From positions 2,542,001 through 2,606,000 of the forward strand of contig JANSYK010000001.1 of assembly GCA_024742485.1 (NCBI GenBank): DNA of 64,000 nucleotides. The letters are read 5' to 3'. The translations under genes were made by a program, and so were the position numbers. The notes under the pieces were generated by a model. The model made no database searches, had not been told where the DNA came from, and worked only from the letters and a program-made list of their open reading frames with translations. The stretch is from Alphaproteobacteria bacterium. Lineage in GTDB: Bacteria > Pseudomonadota > Alphaproteobacteria > Rhizobiales > Rhizobiaceae. Positions 54,194 through 63,403 of the stretch are shown here, one piece after another (positions within the stretch are counted from its first letter, which is position 1; every line of letters starts with the position of its first letter).

Positions 54194-54964
54194 TCACCGG
54201 AACGAATAGTCCTGCGGAAAGGTCCCATTGGCGAGGATCGCCAGTTCCTCGAGCCTGGCATCAGTCAACCGAAAATCGGATATCGCTGATTCCAGGAGGA
54301 CGAAATTTGCCTCTGTACTGTCGATCTTGAAGTCGACGAGCCGGTCATAAATAATGCGCTCACCAGCCATCAGGGAACTGCGCACCATCTCGCGGTTCCT
54401 TTCATAGCGGTCCGACGGCGCTTCTCCGGTAATGGCTTCGGCGGTCAGTTGATCGCCGATTGACTTGTCGATCATCCCGGGTCGGCTTTCCAGCGTGATA
54501 TCAAGCTCGGAGGCCGCAACGCCCTGTTTTTCCGGGCACAAACCGGCAACCTTCACCGCCAGATATTTCGAATTGGCTTCAAGCCAGGACGCACCATCGG
54601 CCAGCATGCCCTCCTTGAACATGAGATGGACATCGCGCTGCGGCTCGGTCCTGACAGTGCAATAGTGGTCATGAATCACCGAAGCGCGTCGATAGGTTCC
54701 GACATAGGGCGAACCGGTAAAGGTCCAAAGCGCGCGCGGAATGGACGCCCCGTTGACCACTGCTCCCACAGGCACGGTCCATATCTTGCCGGAAGAACTC
54801 CGGAAGGACACGGCGGACATCACCTTCATGTCCCGGTGTTTGCCGCCCGGTGAATCCAGCCACTGAAACGCGAAGTCTCCCGAAAATTGCTGCGCCAACG
54901 CGCTGGCAATTGGCCCGGTTGCGATGGCGGCGGCGGCCATTATGATCAGTCTGATTTTCCTCAT
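54194..54964 (-). CDS. DUF1353 family secreted protein
   Basis: A 256-residue protein with a signal peptide (MRKIRLIIMAAAAIATGPIA, then SALAQ) and the DUF1353 core: WTVPVGAVVNGASIPRALW, TFTGSPYVGTYRRASVIHDHY and CTVRTEPQRDVHLMFKEGM, containing a conserved His-Asp-His cluster that suggests metal binding. The core resembles proteins of phage or secretion context, but none is nearby. The C-terminal 100 residues include the segment duplicated at 51332-51450. GGGAGG lies before the ATG. Confidence 0.87.
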   Translation of the reverse strand: MRKIRLIIMAAAAIATGPIASALAQQFSGDFAFQWLDSPGGKHRDMKVMSAVSFRSSSGKIWTVPVGAVVNGASIPRALWTFTGSPYVGTYRRASVIHDHYCTVRTEPQRDVHLMFKEGMLADGASWLEANSKYLAVKVAGLCPEKQGVAASELDITLESRPGMIDKSIGDQLTAEAITGEAPSDRYERNREMVRSSLMAGERIIYDRLVDFKIDSTEANFVLLESAISDFRLTDARLEELAILANGTFPQDYSFR

Positions 54965-55236
54965 CCCGGACCTCCCATGTGGTGACGATTCACGTTGAGA
55001 CCTTTCTGCCCATTGCTTGAATCAGGCGTCCAGGTTTCGGGGTATGAATGTATCGGCCAACAAGCGCATCAACATAATCACATTGCGTGACAGCAATCCA
55101 ATTCCAGGATTCCAGCGAATGTCGCTCCCCGATTTTCGGCGTCCGGACGATTGGCTCCGTTCTGTCGATCATGAAGTGTGGTCGCCGGCCATCACCTCGG
55201 TGTCCGCGCCAGCCGTCGCCTTACCCTGCCAGCACC

Positions 55237-55686
55237 TCAAACCCACCGCACCAGAATATGCTCCAGAAACAACACGCTCTCACCGTGCTGATTGACGACG
55301 TCCATGGTTTCGACAATCCGCCTGAGCCCTGGCCGTTTTTCATCCATCTGCGAACGGGTGACTTCCACCTTGACCGAGATCGTGTCCCCGATGAAGACCG
55401 GCTTGCGGTAGCGCACGCTGTCATAGCCGTAGGATATGCGCACGCCCTTGCTCTGATCGGTGTCGAACTTCAGGCCGAGCGCGATGGAAAGCGTGAGCGT
55501 GCCATGGGCAATACGCTGGCCGTATCGGGATTGGCGGGCGATCTCGGCATCCATGTGCAGAGCATACTGATCGCCCGTCTGGCCAGCATGTAGCAGGATA
55601 TCGGATTCGCCGATCGTGCGGCCGCGCGTCGTGTAGGCATAGCCCACCCGGTCGCATTCCCATTCGATGTCCGGCTCATCCGTCAT
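55237..55686 (-). CDS. MaoC-like (R)-hydratase domain protein
   Basis: A 149-residue hot-dog fold protein. The start at 55686 has AGGGG upstream. The hydratase-like motif HAGQTGDQYALHMDAEIAR (Asp/His region) and IAHGTLTLSIALGL match MaoC-like hydratases, followed by YDSVRYRKPVFIGDTISVKV. Such proteins hydrate enoyl-CoA or related thioesters. A CoA ligase gene lies 2 kb away. The 272-bp gap to the DUF1353 gene shows nothing that I can support. Confidence 0.9.
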   Translation of the reverse strand: MTDEPDIEWECDRVGYAYTTRGRTIGESDILLHAGQTGDQYALHMDAEIARQSRYGQRIAHGTLTLSIALGLKFDTDQSKGVRISYGYDSVRYRKPVFIGDTISVKVEVTRSQMDEKRPGLRRIVETMDVVNQHGESVLFLEHILVRWV

Positions 55687-55756
55687 GGCGTTGCCCCTGG
55701 CTCGATCGGTTCGCACCGGTTTGATCGAATCGAACCGTTGCCCCGCCGAAGCGTGT

Positions 55757-57505
55757 TCAGTTCGGCGTCAACAGCCGCGACAGGACACCTTCGACCTTCG
55801 CCGCGTCCTCGACATTCTTGTATTTGGTGTCCAGCAGCGCCCGCACCTTCTCGATGGTGACATCGTTTTGTGCCCAGAGCTGATTGATCACGCCGATCAT
55901 GGTGCCGTCCGGACAGGCGTCCTTTTGATATTTCCAGGCCTTGCCCCCATCCCCGTTTTGCGTCTCCGCCAGCCCGCAGCGCACATTCGGGTCCGGGTTC
56001 AGCCAGACCAGCGACATGATGTCGGCCAGCGCCGAGCTGTCATTGGCAAAATAGGTGTGCGCCAGCATGTCCTCGCCCAGATCGGACATGTCGATCGTGT
56101 CGAACAGCACATCCGTCAGCGCGTCCTCCCCGCCCTGCCCGGCGCGCGGCGCATTGCCGTGCAGCTTGCGCGAGGCGACAAGCGCCCAATCCAATTGTGA
56201 CGCATAGAGTGTCAGCCTCTCGGCAAGCGGATGGATGGTCCGCATCATTTCCTTGAAGAGGCCCGCATCCACATCGGGCGCGGCAAAGAAGATCTGCCCG
56301 AACATCGGCGTGTCACTCGCCGCCGCATTGCTGCGCAGGGCCAGCAGTTCCAGCGCATCGGTAAGGGCCCGGTTGCCCATGGAGTGCGCAACGATATGGA
56401 TCGTGTCGGCGCCCGAAAAATCCCGCAGTTCCTCCAGAAACCGCGACAGACGCCGCCCGCTCAGGCGCACGACCGCCGTATCGGCCACATAGCGCAGGGT
56501 CTTGCCTGCGGACGGCCAGGAATAGACCACCGGAACGCCGCGATAGTTCATGTCATGGGCCAGTTGCGCGGCCCGCTTGGCCGCCGCATCGAAGCGTGTG
56601 TTGAAGCCGTGGACGAACAGAAACGCCTCGCGGCGGCCCTTTTTCGCCATCTCCGCCCGCATGCGCGCAAAATAGCCGTCCTTTTCCATCGGCTCGACCT
56701 TGTGCACCATGATATGTTTGGCGGGCTCCGGACCGAATTCCAGTTTCCAGATCGACGGTGTCTCGATGGCGCCCGGCACATGGGTTTCCGGAATGGTCAC
56801 GGCGACAACACCGTAATCCAGACCGCCCCGTTCATAACCGTAAAAATCCGATGGCTCGGTCCGCCCGGTGCGCGCCCGGTCGGTCGCGTAAAACACATCG
56901 ACCTCGCGATAGCCCGTCTGGTCGGCGCTACGGGATTTTGAATCATCCTCCAGGAGCGCGGCATCCGCCTGCTCCCGGAATCTTGCCGCCTGCGCCACAT
57001 TTCCCTGGAGATCGGCAAGCCGGGCCTTTTCCAGATGCACCCGCGCAATATCATCACCCGCCTGGCCGCCATCAAGGCGCACATCCAGCTCCTGGTCGAG
57101 CACGCGCAGCGCCTCGCGCGCCACACCAGCCGCCTCGTAAAGCTCTGCAGCCAGGTGCAAATGGGGAAGCGGGTCCCGGTCCAGCCGTTCACGCTGTGCA
57201 ATGGCATAACCGGCGAGCAGCGCTGCGGCATCGGCCGCCTTTCGGGTCTCGCCAAGCGCCTGCAGGACCTCCAGGCGCAGGACATTGAGATCGAAATAGA
57301 TCTGCAGGTCCGGCGCGTCGGCATTTTCCACATCGGCAATGGCCGCTTCGATGGCCGTCAGTTGCGCGGCCGGATCGGCAATCCCGGAGAGGCGCAGTTC
57401 AAACTGGATGGGGTCGAAAGGCGGCGCATCCTGCGCCCACGCTGATATTGGGGCAGACAACAGAATCGAAAAAGCGGCAAGCCGCAAAAAGCCTGTCAGG
57501 CGCAT
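55757..57505 (-). CDS. DUF900 alpha/beta hydrolase with N-terminal helical region
   Basis: A 582-residue exported protein. The start at 57505 (GGGGA upstream) gives a signal peptide (MRLTGFLRLAAFSILLSAPI, then SAWAQ). Residues about 25-220 are helical and repeat-like (TPR-like in feel). Residues from about 235 on are the DUF900 hydrolase: EVDVFYATDRARTG, FLFVHGFNTRFDAAAKRAAQ, VPVVYSWPSAG and the nucleophile elbow HIVAHSMGNRALTDAL. The elbow GHSMG is altered to AHSMG but keeps the Ser. Esterase activity is likely; substrate unknown. Confidence 0.88.
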   Translation of the reverse strand: MRLTGFLRLAAFSILLSAPISAWAQDAPPFDPIQFELRLSGIADPAAQLTAIEAAIADVENADAPDLQIYFDLNVLRLEVLQALGETRKAADAAALLAGYAIAQRERLDRDPLPHLHLAAELYEAAGVAREALRVLDQELDVRLDGGQAGDDIARVHLEKARLADLQGNVAQAARFREQADAALLEDDSKSRSADQTGYREVDVFYATDRARTGRTEPSDFYGYERGGLDYGVVAVTIPETHVPGAIETPSIWKLEFGPEPAKHIMVHKVEPMEKDGYFARMRAEMAKKGRREAFLFVHGFNTRFDAAAKRAAQLAHDMNYRGVPVVYSWPSAGKTLRYVADTAVVRLSGRRLSRFLEELRDFSGADTIHIVAHSMGNRALTDALELLALRSNAAASDTPMFGQIFFAAPDVDAGLFKEMMRTIHPLAERLTLYASQLDWALVASRKLHGNAPRAGQGGEDALTDVLFDTIDMSDLGEDMLAHTYFANDSSALADIMSLVWLNPDPNVRCGLAETQNGDGGKAWKYQKDACPDGTMIGVINQLWAQNDVTIEKVRALLDTKYKNVEDAAKVEGVLSRLLTPN

Positions 57506-57917
57506 TCGGATTCCCCGCTTGCATTGGCTGAACGTCAATCTCGAACTTAGACCGAATTGTCGCCGCGCAACAACCGGGTCACGGCAATGTTTGATCCCCA
57601 ATGGCGGATCGCGCCGCCCGAACCCGGTATCGGTGCCGGTACCATCGGCGCTTGATTTCATACTCAAATTCGAACGCAAAGCCCGTTTGCGATGCTGTTT
57701 TGGCATCGGGTGTTTCGAAATTCGGGTTTTGACTCGGGCGCTTCGACGTTTGAGAATATGGGCGGGGCATCAGGAAAAAAAGGCGGCTTGCGCGACATCG
57801 CAGGGTTTGCGTCGTTTCATCAGCGAACGGCCTTCGGACCATTCGACACCGCCAAACACGCCCTCAATCGCATCGCGCTCCGCGAAGCCACACACACCAA
57901 CAGAACGGATCCGGTTC
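57506..57917. other. Divergent intergenic region, no gene seen
   Basis: This 412-bp gap separates the DUF900 gene (minus) from the EamA exporter (plus). It must hold their promoters. I saw no repeat of the families above, no palindrome of note and no open frame with a credible ribosome-binding site. Confidence 0.4.
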
Positions 57918-58847
57918 ATGAATTCGGTGCACACGACCTCCGGTCGATGGAAATTCGGCTTGTTTTTGACCCTGACCGCCGCCCTTTTCTGGGGCATGTT
58001 GCCGACAGCCCTGAAGGTCCTTGTCAACGAGATGGACGCCTACACCATCACCTGGTACCGCCTGGTCCTGGCGTTCGGCATTTTGCTGGTCCTGTTGTCA
58101 TTGAACGGAAAGCTTCCGGACCTCAGGCGGATTGATCGGCGTCATGCGTTCCTGCTGGCGATCACCTGTGTGGGCCTGTGCGTCAATTATGTCACCTATG
58201 TCCTGGGCCTGAACATCATCGGTCCCGGTCCGGCACAAATCCTGATCCAGTTGAATGCCTTCTTCGTCATACTGGGCGGCATTTTCGTTTTTCGGGAACG
58301 TTTCGTGCGGGAACAATTGTTGGGCCTTCTGGCCATCATCGCCGGACTGGCGCTGTTCTTTCACAACAAGCTGGCGGAATTGTTCACCTCCATCTCCGAC
58401 TATACCATCGGCGTCGTTATCCTTCTTCTGTCTGCGGCCGCCCTGGCCTGCTATTCCCTGGCGCAAAAGCAATTGCTGACGCAATTCAGTTCCCTGCAGA
58501 TTTCCATGCTGGTCTTTGGCGCCGGCGCAATCCTGATGCTGCCGATCACGGCGGGCGATATCACGCAGCTTTTCGATCTTGAGTGGTCAGGCGTCGCACT
58601 GCTGCTGTTTTGCACGGTGACGACCCTTCTGGCCTTCGGTTGCTACGCCGAAGCACTGCAGCATTGGGAAACGACGAAGATCAGCGCCGTGCTCTCGACT
58701 GTCCCGCTGATTGCCCTGGGATTTGCCGAACTGACTGTCTATCTCAATCCCGGACTCTTTACGCTGGACCCGCTGACCATGATCAGCGTCATCGGAGCGG
58801 TCATCCTGGTTATCGGATCCTGGCTGGTTGCGCGAAAGAACAACTGA
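57918..58847 (+). CDS. EamA family (DMT superfamily) transporter
   Basis: A 309-residue inner-membrane protein with about ten helices in two EamA repeats. The first repeat shows ALFWGMLPTALKVLVNEMDA then YTITWYRLVLAFGILLVLLS and GPGPAQILIQLNAFFVILGG. The second ends around PLIALGFAELTVYLNPGLF. This family exports or exchanges metabolites such as amino acids. It is followed after 217 bp by the acylation operon on the same strand, but membership in that operon is not clear. Confidence 0.88.
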   Translation: MNSVHTTSGRWKFGLFLTLTAALFWGMLPTALKVLVNEMDAYTITWYRLVLAFGILLVLLSLNGKLPDLRRIDRRHAFLLAITCVGLCVNYVTYVLGLNIIGPGPAQILIQLNAFFVILGGIFVFRERFVREQLLGLLAIIAGLALFFHNKLAELFTSISDYTIGVVILLLSAAALACYSLAQKQLLTQFSSLQISMLVFGAGAILMLPITAGDITQLFDLEWSGVALLLFCTVTTLLAFGCYAEALQHWETTKISAVLSTVPLIALGFAELTVYLNPGLFTLDPLTMISVIGAVILVIGSWLVARKNN

Positions 58848-59064
58848 TTTGGGCAGGGACGCCCTGTTCACCGGAACGTCAATCGCCCGCCACTTCCCCC
58901 TTCGCAATTTGCTGCTATGATCGCGATACGTGACCGGTGCGGACATGGGCATCCGCCCGGAACTCGGAGGATGGGGGAGTGAAGGAGGCGGCCAGGCCGG
59001 TCTCCGCAAGGAACCACCGGTGTATCATGTTGATAGGCTGCACGCGCTGCTGGGGAGTGCGGGC

Positions 59065-59715
59065 ATGATCCTTTTTGGCGTCCGATCACCCCTTGTTGTC
59101 GAATATGAAGAGACAATCCATCGGCTCGGTCTGACCATCAGCGCCGCTGTTTCGATTGCCGAACCGGCCCGGGTCCAGGATCGTTCGAAACTGCTGACGC
59201 TCGATGAATTCGATCCGGCCGCATTTTCCGACCCCTTTGTCTCCGCGGCATTTGCCCCGGCCCGGCGCCGCACATTGATTGAACTGGGCGAAGCGCGGGG
59301 CATGACCCTGGCGCCCGCTCTGATCGACCCCACCGCCGTCACGGCACGGTCCCTGCGGGTGGGCGACGGCAGTCTGATCAATGCAGGCTGTGTTGTCGGC
59401 GCCATGTCAATCCTCGGGCGGGGTGTCCTGGTCAACCGGGCCGCTTCGCTCGGCCATCACACCGTCCTGGATGATTATGTCAGCATCGGTCCGGGAGCAA
59501 CGCTGGCCGGCAATACTCACGTCGGCACAGGCGCGATGATCGGCGCCGGCGCCACTGTGCTGCCCAATCTGAGGGTCGGCGCCGGCGCCGTGATTGCGGG
59601 TGGTTCGGTGGTGCGCAGACATGTTCCGGACGGAGCGCTTGTTGCCGGGAATCCGGCGGTGCGCAAGCGCAAGGCGCCCATGCGATCAACCCTCGACGAT
59701 CCCGACGGTGAATAG
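59065..59715 (+). CDS. NeuD/PglD-like left-handed beta-helix acyltransferase
   Basis: A 216-residue protein from the ATG at 59065 (GGGGAG eight bases upstream). The frame is open further upstream but to weaker starts. The N-terminal 90 residues resemble the sugar-binding part of NeuD-type O-acetyltransferases (ILFGVRSPLVVEYEETIHRL). The rest is hexapeptide-repeat beta-helix: LINAGCVVGAMSILGRGVLV, ASLGHHTVLDDYVSIGPGAT with the probable catalytic His, then GAMIGAGATVLPNLRVGAGA and GNPAV. It ends 3 bp before the adenylation-ACP gene, so it is the first gene of the Dlt-like operon. Confidence 0.85.
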   Translation: MILFGVRSPLVVEYEETIHRLGLTISAAVSIAEPARVQDRSKLLTLDEFDPAAFSDPFVSAAFAPARRRTLIELGEARGMTLAPALIDPTAVTARSLRVGDGSLINAGCVVGAMSILGRGVLVNRAASLGHHTVLDDYVSIGPGATLAGNTHVGTGAMIGAGATVLPNLRVGAGAVIAGGSVVRRHVPDGALVAGNPAVRKRKAPMRSTLDDPDGE

Positions 59716-59718
59716 GCC

Positions 59719-61479
59719 ATGAAGACCCTGGCGGATTTGTGGACGCCCGCCCTCGCACACCCCAAGGCCGATTTCATGGTCGGCGTGAATTGGCGCATGA
59801 GCTATGGTCAATTGGCAACCGCCGTCAGGGGCTGGCTTTCCCTTTTTGATGACCGCGACGTTTGTCCGGGACACCGGATCATCATTCGAACCGCCAATGA
59901 GGCCGCCGCCAGTTCGGCTTTCATTGCGGCATTGCTGGACGGGATCGTACCGGTCATCCTGTCGCCGGAAACCCGTAAGGACCGGTTGAATGCAATCGTC
60001 GAATCCGTCGAACCGAAATTGGTGCTGCATGATGGCGGCGGCGGCAAACCCATTGTCGATGCGGATTTCATCATTGAACAGCGCGCAGCCAAACGGTCGC
60101 TGCTCGGAGACCGGCGGCACCACGATCTGATTCCGAACCTGCCGGACGGAGACCGTCCGCCGAGTCTGCCGGATGATCCGGATGAACTGGCCTATCTCCT
60201 GTTCACCTCCGGAACGACACAGTCGCCCAGCGGCGTGATGATCAGCCGGAAGAACCTGCTTGCCAATCTGACGACGCTGTCCCGGCTTTTCGGCTACTCG
60301 GCCCGTTCGCGCATCTTCAACGATATGGTTCTGGCCCATGCGGACGGGATGGTGCAGGGCCCGCTGCTCGCTCTGGCCAATGGCTGCGCCTGTGTTCGAT
60401 CGGACGGATTTTCGTTGGAGAACCTTGAAAACTGGCTCAACCGGATACGCGCGCAACGGGCAAGCCACGTGATCTCGGTTCCGACCATCTGGTCGATGAT
60501 CGACCGCTACGCTGAACATGACGATTATTTCGACGCACCCGAAATGATGTGGCTCATCTCGTCCGCGGCGGTTCTGGATCCGACGCTATGGGCACGGATC
60601 GAAAATCGTTTTTCAAGGCCGCTGTGCAATCAATACGGGCTGACGGAGACGGTCGCCACTGCCATCTATGCCGGCGCCCATGACGAAATGGGGAAACGGG
60701 GCACCATTGGCCGTCCGGTCGATTGCGAGGCGCGAATCGAGGCCGGACCCGATGGGGCCGGAGAGCTGCAGCTACGCGGCGACAACATCTTTATGGGTTA
60801 CTGGCAAAACCCGGAGCGAACAGCCGCGAGCTTCACCGATGATGGTTGGTTTCGCACCGGTGATGTAGCTGTGATCGACAGCGACGGTTCCTATCGGGTC
60901 CTCGGGCGCGCCAAGGCCGTGATCAAGTCCGGCGGTTTCCTCATTCGCCCGGAGGAGATCGACGAAGTGCTGTTTCGTCATCCGTCTGTTTCCGAGGTCA
61001 CGACAATTGCGCTGCCCGATGCGGATTTCGGCGAAATACCGGTCAGCGCGGTCGTGCTCGATAGCGATGTCAACGAAGCTGAATTGACCGAATACGCCCG
61101 CGATGCGCTGGAACCGCTCAAAGTGCCGAAACGCATTTTGCGCGTCGATCGCATTCCCAGAGGAGAATCGGGCAAGGCACAGCTTGGTCCGTTGCGCCAG
61201 GAACTGGCCGAGCGGATGCGGCAGTTCGGTTCCGAACCAGCCACCGACGATACCTTTGAACGTGTCCGCCGCGTGGCCGCCGATGTGTTCCGCGTTGACG
61301 CCGAAGCCCTTGGTGCCGATTCCACGCCATCGAATATCGAGGGCTGGGACAGTTTTTCCCAGGTCAATCTGATTTTCGCGATTGAAGATCATTTCGGCCG
61401 TCGCCTGCCCGTCTCGACGGTAGCGGCTGTCAGGCGACTGGGCGATTTCTTGGCCATCCTCTCGGACACGAAGACATGA
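59719..61479 (+). CDS. Adenylation domain fused to an acyl carrier protein (DltA+DltC-like)
   Basis: A 586-residue two-domain enzyme. Residues 1 to about 500 are an adenylate-forming domain: A3-type loop LLFTSGTTQSPSGVMIS, NQYGLTETVATAIYAGAHDE, GELQLRGDNIFMGYW, GDVAVIDSDGSYRVLGRAKA and the C-terminal Lys in PRGESGKAQLGPLR. Residues about 515-586 are a carrier domain with the phosphopantetheine Ser545 in GWDSFSQ. It would activate an acid or amino acid with ATP and load it on its own carrier arm, the job done by DltA plus DltC. The activated substrate is not readable from the sequence alone. Confidence 0.9.
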   Translation: MKTLADLWTPALAHPKADFMVGVNWRMSYGQLATAVRGWLSLFDDRDVCPGHRIIIRTANEAAASSAFIAALLDGIVPVILSPETRKDRLNAIVESVEPKLVLHDGGGGKPIVDADFIIEQRAAKRSLLGDRRHHDLIPNLPDGDRPPSLPDDPDELAYLLFTSGTTQSPSGVMISRKNLLANLTTLSRLFGYSARSRIFNDMVLAHADGMVQGPLLALANGCACVRSDGFSLENLENWLNRIRAQRASHVISVPTIWSMIDRYAEHDDYFDAPEMMWLISSAAVLDPTLWARIENRFSRPLCNQYGLTETVATAIYAGAHDEMGKRGTIGRPVDCEARIEAGPDGAGELQLRGDNIFMGYWQNPERTAASFTDDGWFRTGDVAVIDSDGSYRVLGRAKAVIKSGGFLIRPEEIDEVLFRHPSVSEVTTIALPDADFGEIPVSAVVLDSDVNEAELTEYARDALEPLKVPKRILRVDRIPRGESGKAQLGPLRQELAERMRQFGSEPATDDTFERVRRVAADVFRVDAEALGADSTPSNIEGWDSFSQVNLIFAIEDHFGRRLPVSTVAAVRRLGDFLAILSDTKT

Positions 61480-62345
61480 GTGCTGGCCACGCGGAGACCA
61501 TGAGCGCGACCCAGGCGGCATCGGTCTGGCTGATGTCCTTCCTGATGGCCGCCGGCATTGCCTTGGCGCTCTCTTGGCATGCGCCGGTATTGGAAGAACG
61601 GATGTTCGAGGATGTCGACACACCCGTCATCGTCATCGGCTCATCACTGACGCTTCATGCGGTCTCGCCATTTGCGACCGGACAGCAGCCATCATTGCTG
61701 GGGGATGGACGCGCCCATACCCGCCTCGCCGTTATGTCGCTGACCGAACGCGAAAGCCTCGGTCTGCTGCGACAGGCCCTTGCATCTGATGTCGAGACGG
61801 TTCTTGTCGAGGCCAACCCGTTTATCATTGATGTCCACCATGTTCATCAGGCAAAGCAGCACAGTTTCCTGGAAGCGATCGGACTTGCCGTCCTTGCGTT
61901 TTCCCAGTCCGTTTGGGCCGGTGCAATGGAAATGGCCCGCGAACCCACCGACTGGAACTGGCGGATCGCCGTTGAGCCGGGAAATCTCGATGATGACTTT
62001 ACGCTGGTTCCGCACATACTGGAGGCCGTCTTTCCGTTGACACTCCATCCGCCGAGCCACCCGCGAGAAATGAGGGCAATTGCGAAGGAGGCGCGACGAA
62101 GGGGCATTGAAATCATTTTGGTTGCCCCACCCCGACCCGAGGCCACGTTGGACATTCTGGGACCGGAGACCGCCGGCGAGCTTGCAATGAGGCTGACCGG
62201 CCTTGCCGCTGAACTGGATCTGCCGCTGTTCCATACGGCCCTATTCTGGCCTGACGATTTTTTTGTCGATCAGGGCCATCTCAATTCACGCGGGCGCCAC
62301 CGGTTCATGTCTGAACTTGCAGCCTGGTCGAAACAGCGCCTGTGA
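61476..62345 (+). CDS. Membrane-anchored SGNH-like protein (DltD-like)
   Basis: A 289-residue protein with one N-terminal membrane anchor (residues about 14-34) and an extracytoplasmic domain. It has a Ser-nucleophile block VIVIGSSLTLHA (Gly55-Ser57) and a late Asp/His block DQGHLNSRGR (Asp265, His268), the arrangement of SGNH/DltD-type esterase-transferases. ATG at 61476 overlaps the upstream stop as ATGA. A start at 61500 with GGAG is the alternative. Position between the adenylation-ACP gene and the MBOAT gene matches the Dlt scheme. Sequence similarity to known DltD is weak by eye. Confidence 0.75.
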   Translation: MSAGHAETMSATQAASVWLMSFLMAAGIALALSWHAPVLEERMFEDVDTPVIVIGSSLTLHAVSPFATGQQPSLLGDGRAHTRLAVMSLTERESLGLLRQALASDVETVLVEANPFIIDVHHVHQAKQHSFLEAIGLAVLAFSQSVWAGAMEMAREPTDWNWRIAVEPGNLDDDFTLVPHILEAVFPLTLHPPSHPREMRAIAKEARRRGIEIILVAPPRPEATLDILGPETAGELAMRLTGLAAELDLPLFHTALFWPDDFFVDQGHLNSRGRHRFMSELAAWSKQRL

Positions 62346-63394
62346 CCTTCGAGACCCTCGCCATAACAGCGTCCCTGCTGCCCGCAATAATTCTCGCCTG
62401 GATTTTGCCGGCAAGCCTGGCCATGGAGGGCGTCGCGGCGCTGGCGATGATCGTGCTGCTGCTATTGTCGCCCCTGTCGGCCTTATGGTTGTTGACCGCT
62501 TCGGTGATAACCCCAGTCGCAATCGCAATCGGCAACCGGACGGGTGCGCGCAACGCGGTCGCTATTGCCTGGGGTGGATTGCTGGTTGCCGCGCTCTTTC
62601 TCAGCCGGGAATGGGCCGGCGTGTTCTGGATCGGCGGCGCCTACTTTACGCTGCGCAATCTCCATGTGCTGCTGGACTGGTGGATGGGACGGCTCGAAAA
62701 TCCCGGTCTTGCACGGCACCTGCGTTACCAGTTCTTCCTGCCGGCCATTCCCGCCGGGCCGATCCATCGCTTGCAGAATTTCGAGCGCCAGCTCGAACGC
62801 CGCCGCTGGTCCACGGCCGACTTCCTGCGCGGGCTTGAACGCGCCGTGTTTGGCCTTGCGATGTTTGTCGTTCTCGGCGGCAAGGCCGCATCGCTCCTGC
62901 GGGCTGCCGTTGAACGGGAAACGCTGCAGTGGCAACCCTTTCTTCAGCGCTGGTCGGTGTCTGTCGTCGATTGGATCGAGCTCTATTTCAGCTTCGCCGG
63001 ACTGAGCGCATTGGCGATCGGTGTGGCCCTGATGATGGGCCTCGTCATCGAAGAAAACTTCAACCGGCCGTGGGCCGCCCGCAATCTGCTGGATTTCTGG
63101 ACCCGCTGGCACATGACCCTGACCGGCTGGGTTCGGGATTACGTGTTTCAGCCGGTTGCGGCGCTGACCCGCCTGCCGGTCGTTGCTCTGCTGGTCGCCA
63201 TGCTGGTCATCGGCCTGTGGCACGAATCCTCCATCTATTATGTGCTGTGGGCCATCTGGCAGGCGCTCGGCATATTCCTGTCCCATGTCGTGCCGATAAA
63301 GCTGCCGCCTCGCGTGGCGGCGATCGTCGGTCCCATCTTCGTTCTTGCATGGTTGTCAGCCGCGCGGCCCATGGTTCTGGCCGTATTGGCATAG
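62342..63394 (+). CDS. MBOAT family membrane O-acyltransferase (DltB-like)
   Basis: A 350-residue multi-pass protein starting at GTG, overlapping the upstream stop (GTGA). MBOAT signature blocks are RHLRYQFFLPAIPAGPIHRL, NFNRPWAARNLLDFWTRWHM followed by TLTGWVRDYVF, and the catalytic His in VIGLWHESSIYYVLWAIWQA. MBOAT proteins move acyl groups from a cytoplasmic carrier across the membrane. DltB does this with D-alanyl-DltC. It is followed after 9 bp by a microprotein gene. Confidence 0.92.
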   Translation: MTFETLAITASLLPAIILAWILPASLAMEGVAALAMIVLLLLSPLSALWLLTASVITPVAIAIGNRTGARNAVAIAWGGLLVAALFLSREWAGVFWIGGAYFTLRNLHVLLDWWMGRLENPGLARHLRYQFFLPAIPAGPIHRLQNFERQLERRRWSTADFLRGLERAVFGLAMFVVLGGKAASLLRAAVERETLQWQPFLQRWSVSVVDWIELYFSFAGLSALAIGVALMMGLVIEENFNRPWAARNLLDFWTRWHMTLTGWVRDYVFQPVAALTRLPVVALLVAMLVIGLWHESSIYYVLWAIWQALGIFLSHVVPIKLPPRVAAIVGPIFVLAWLSAARPMVLAVLA

Positions 63395-63403
63395 GAGATA
63401 GAT

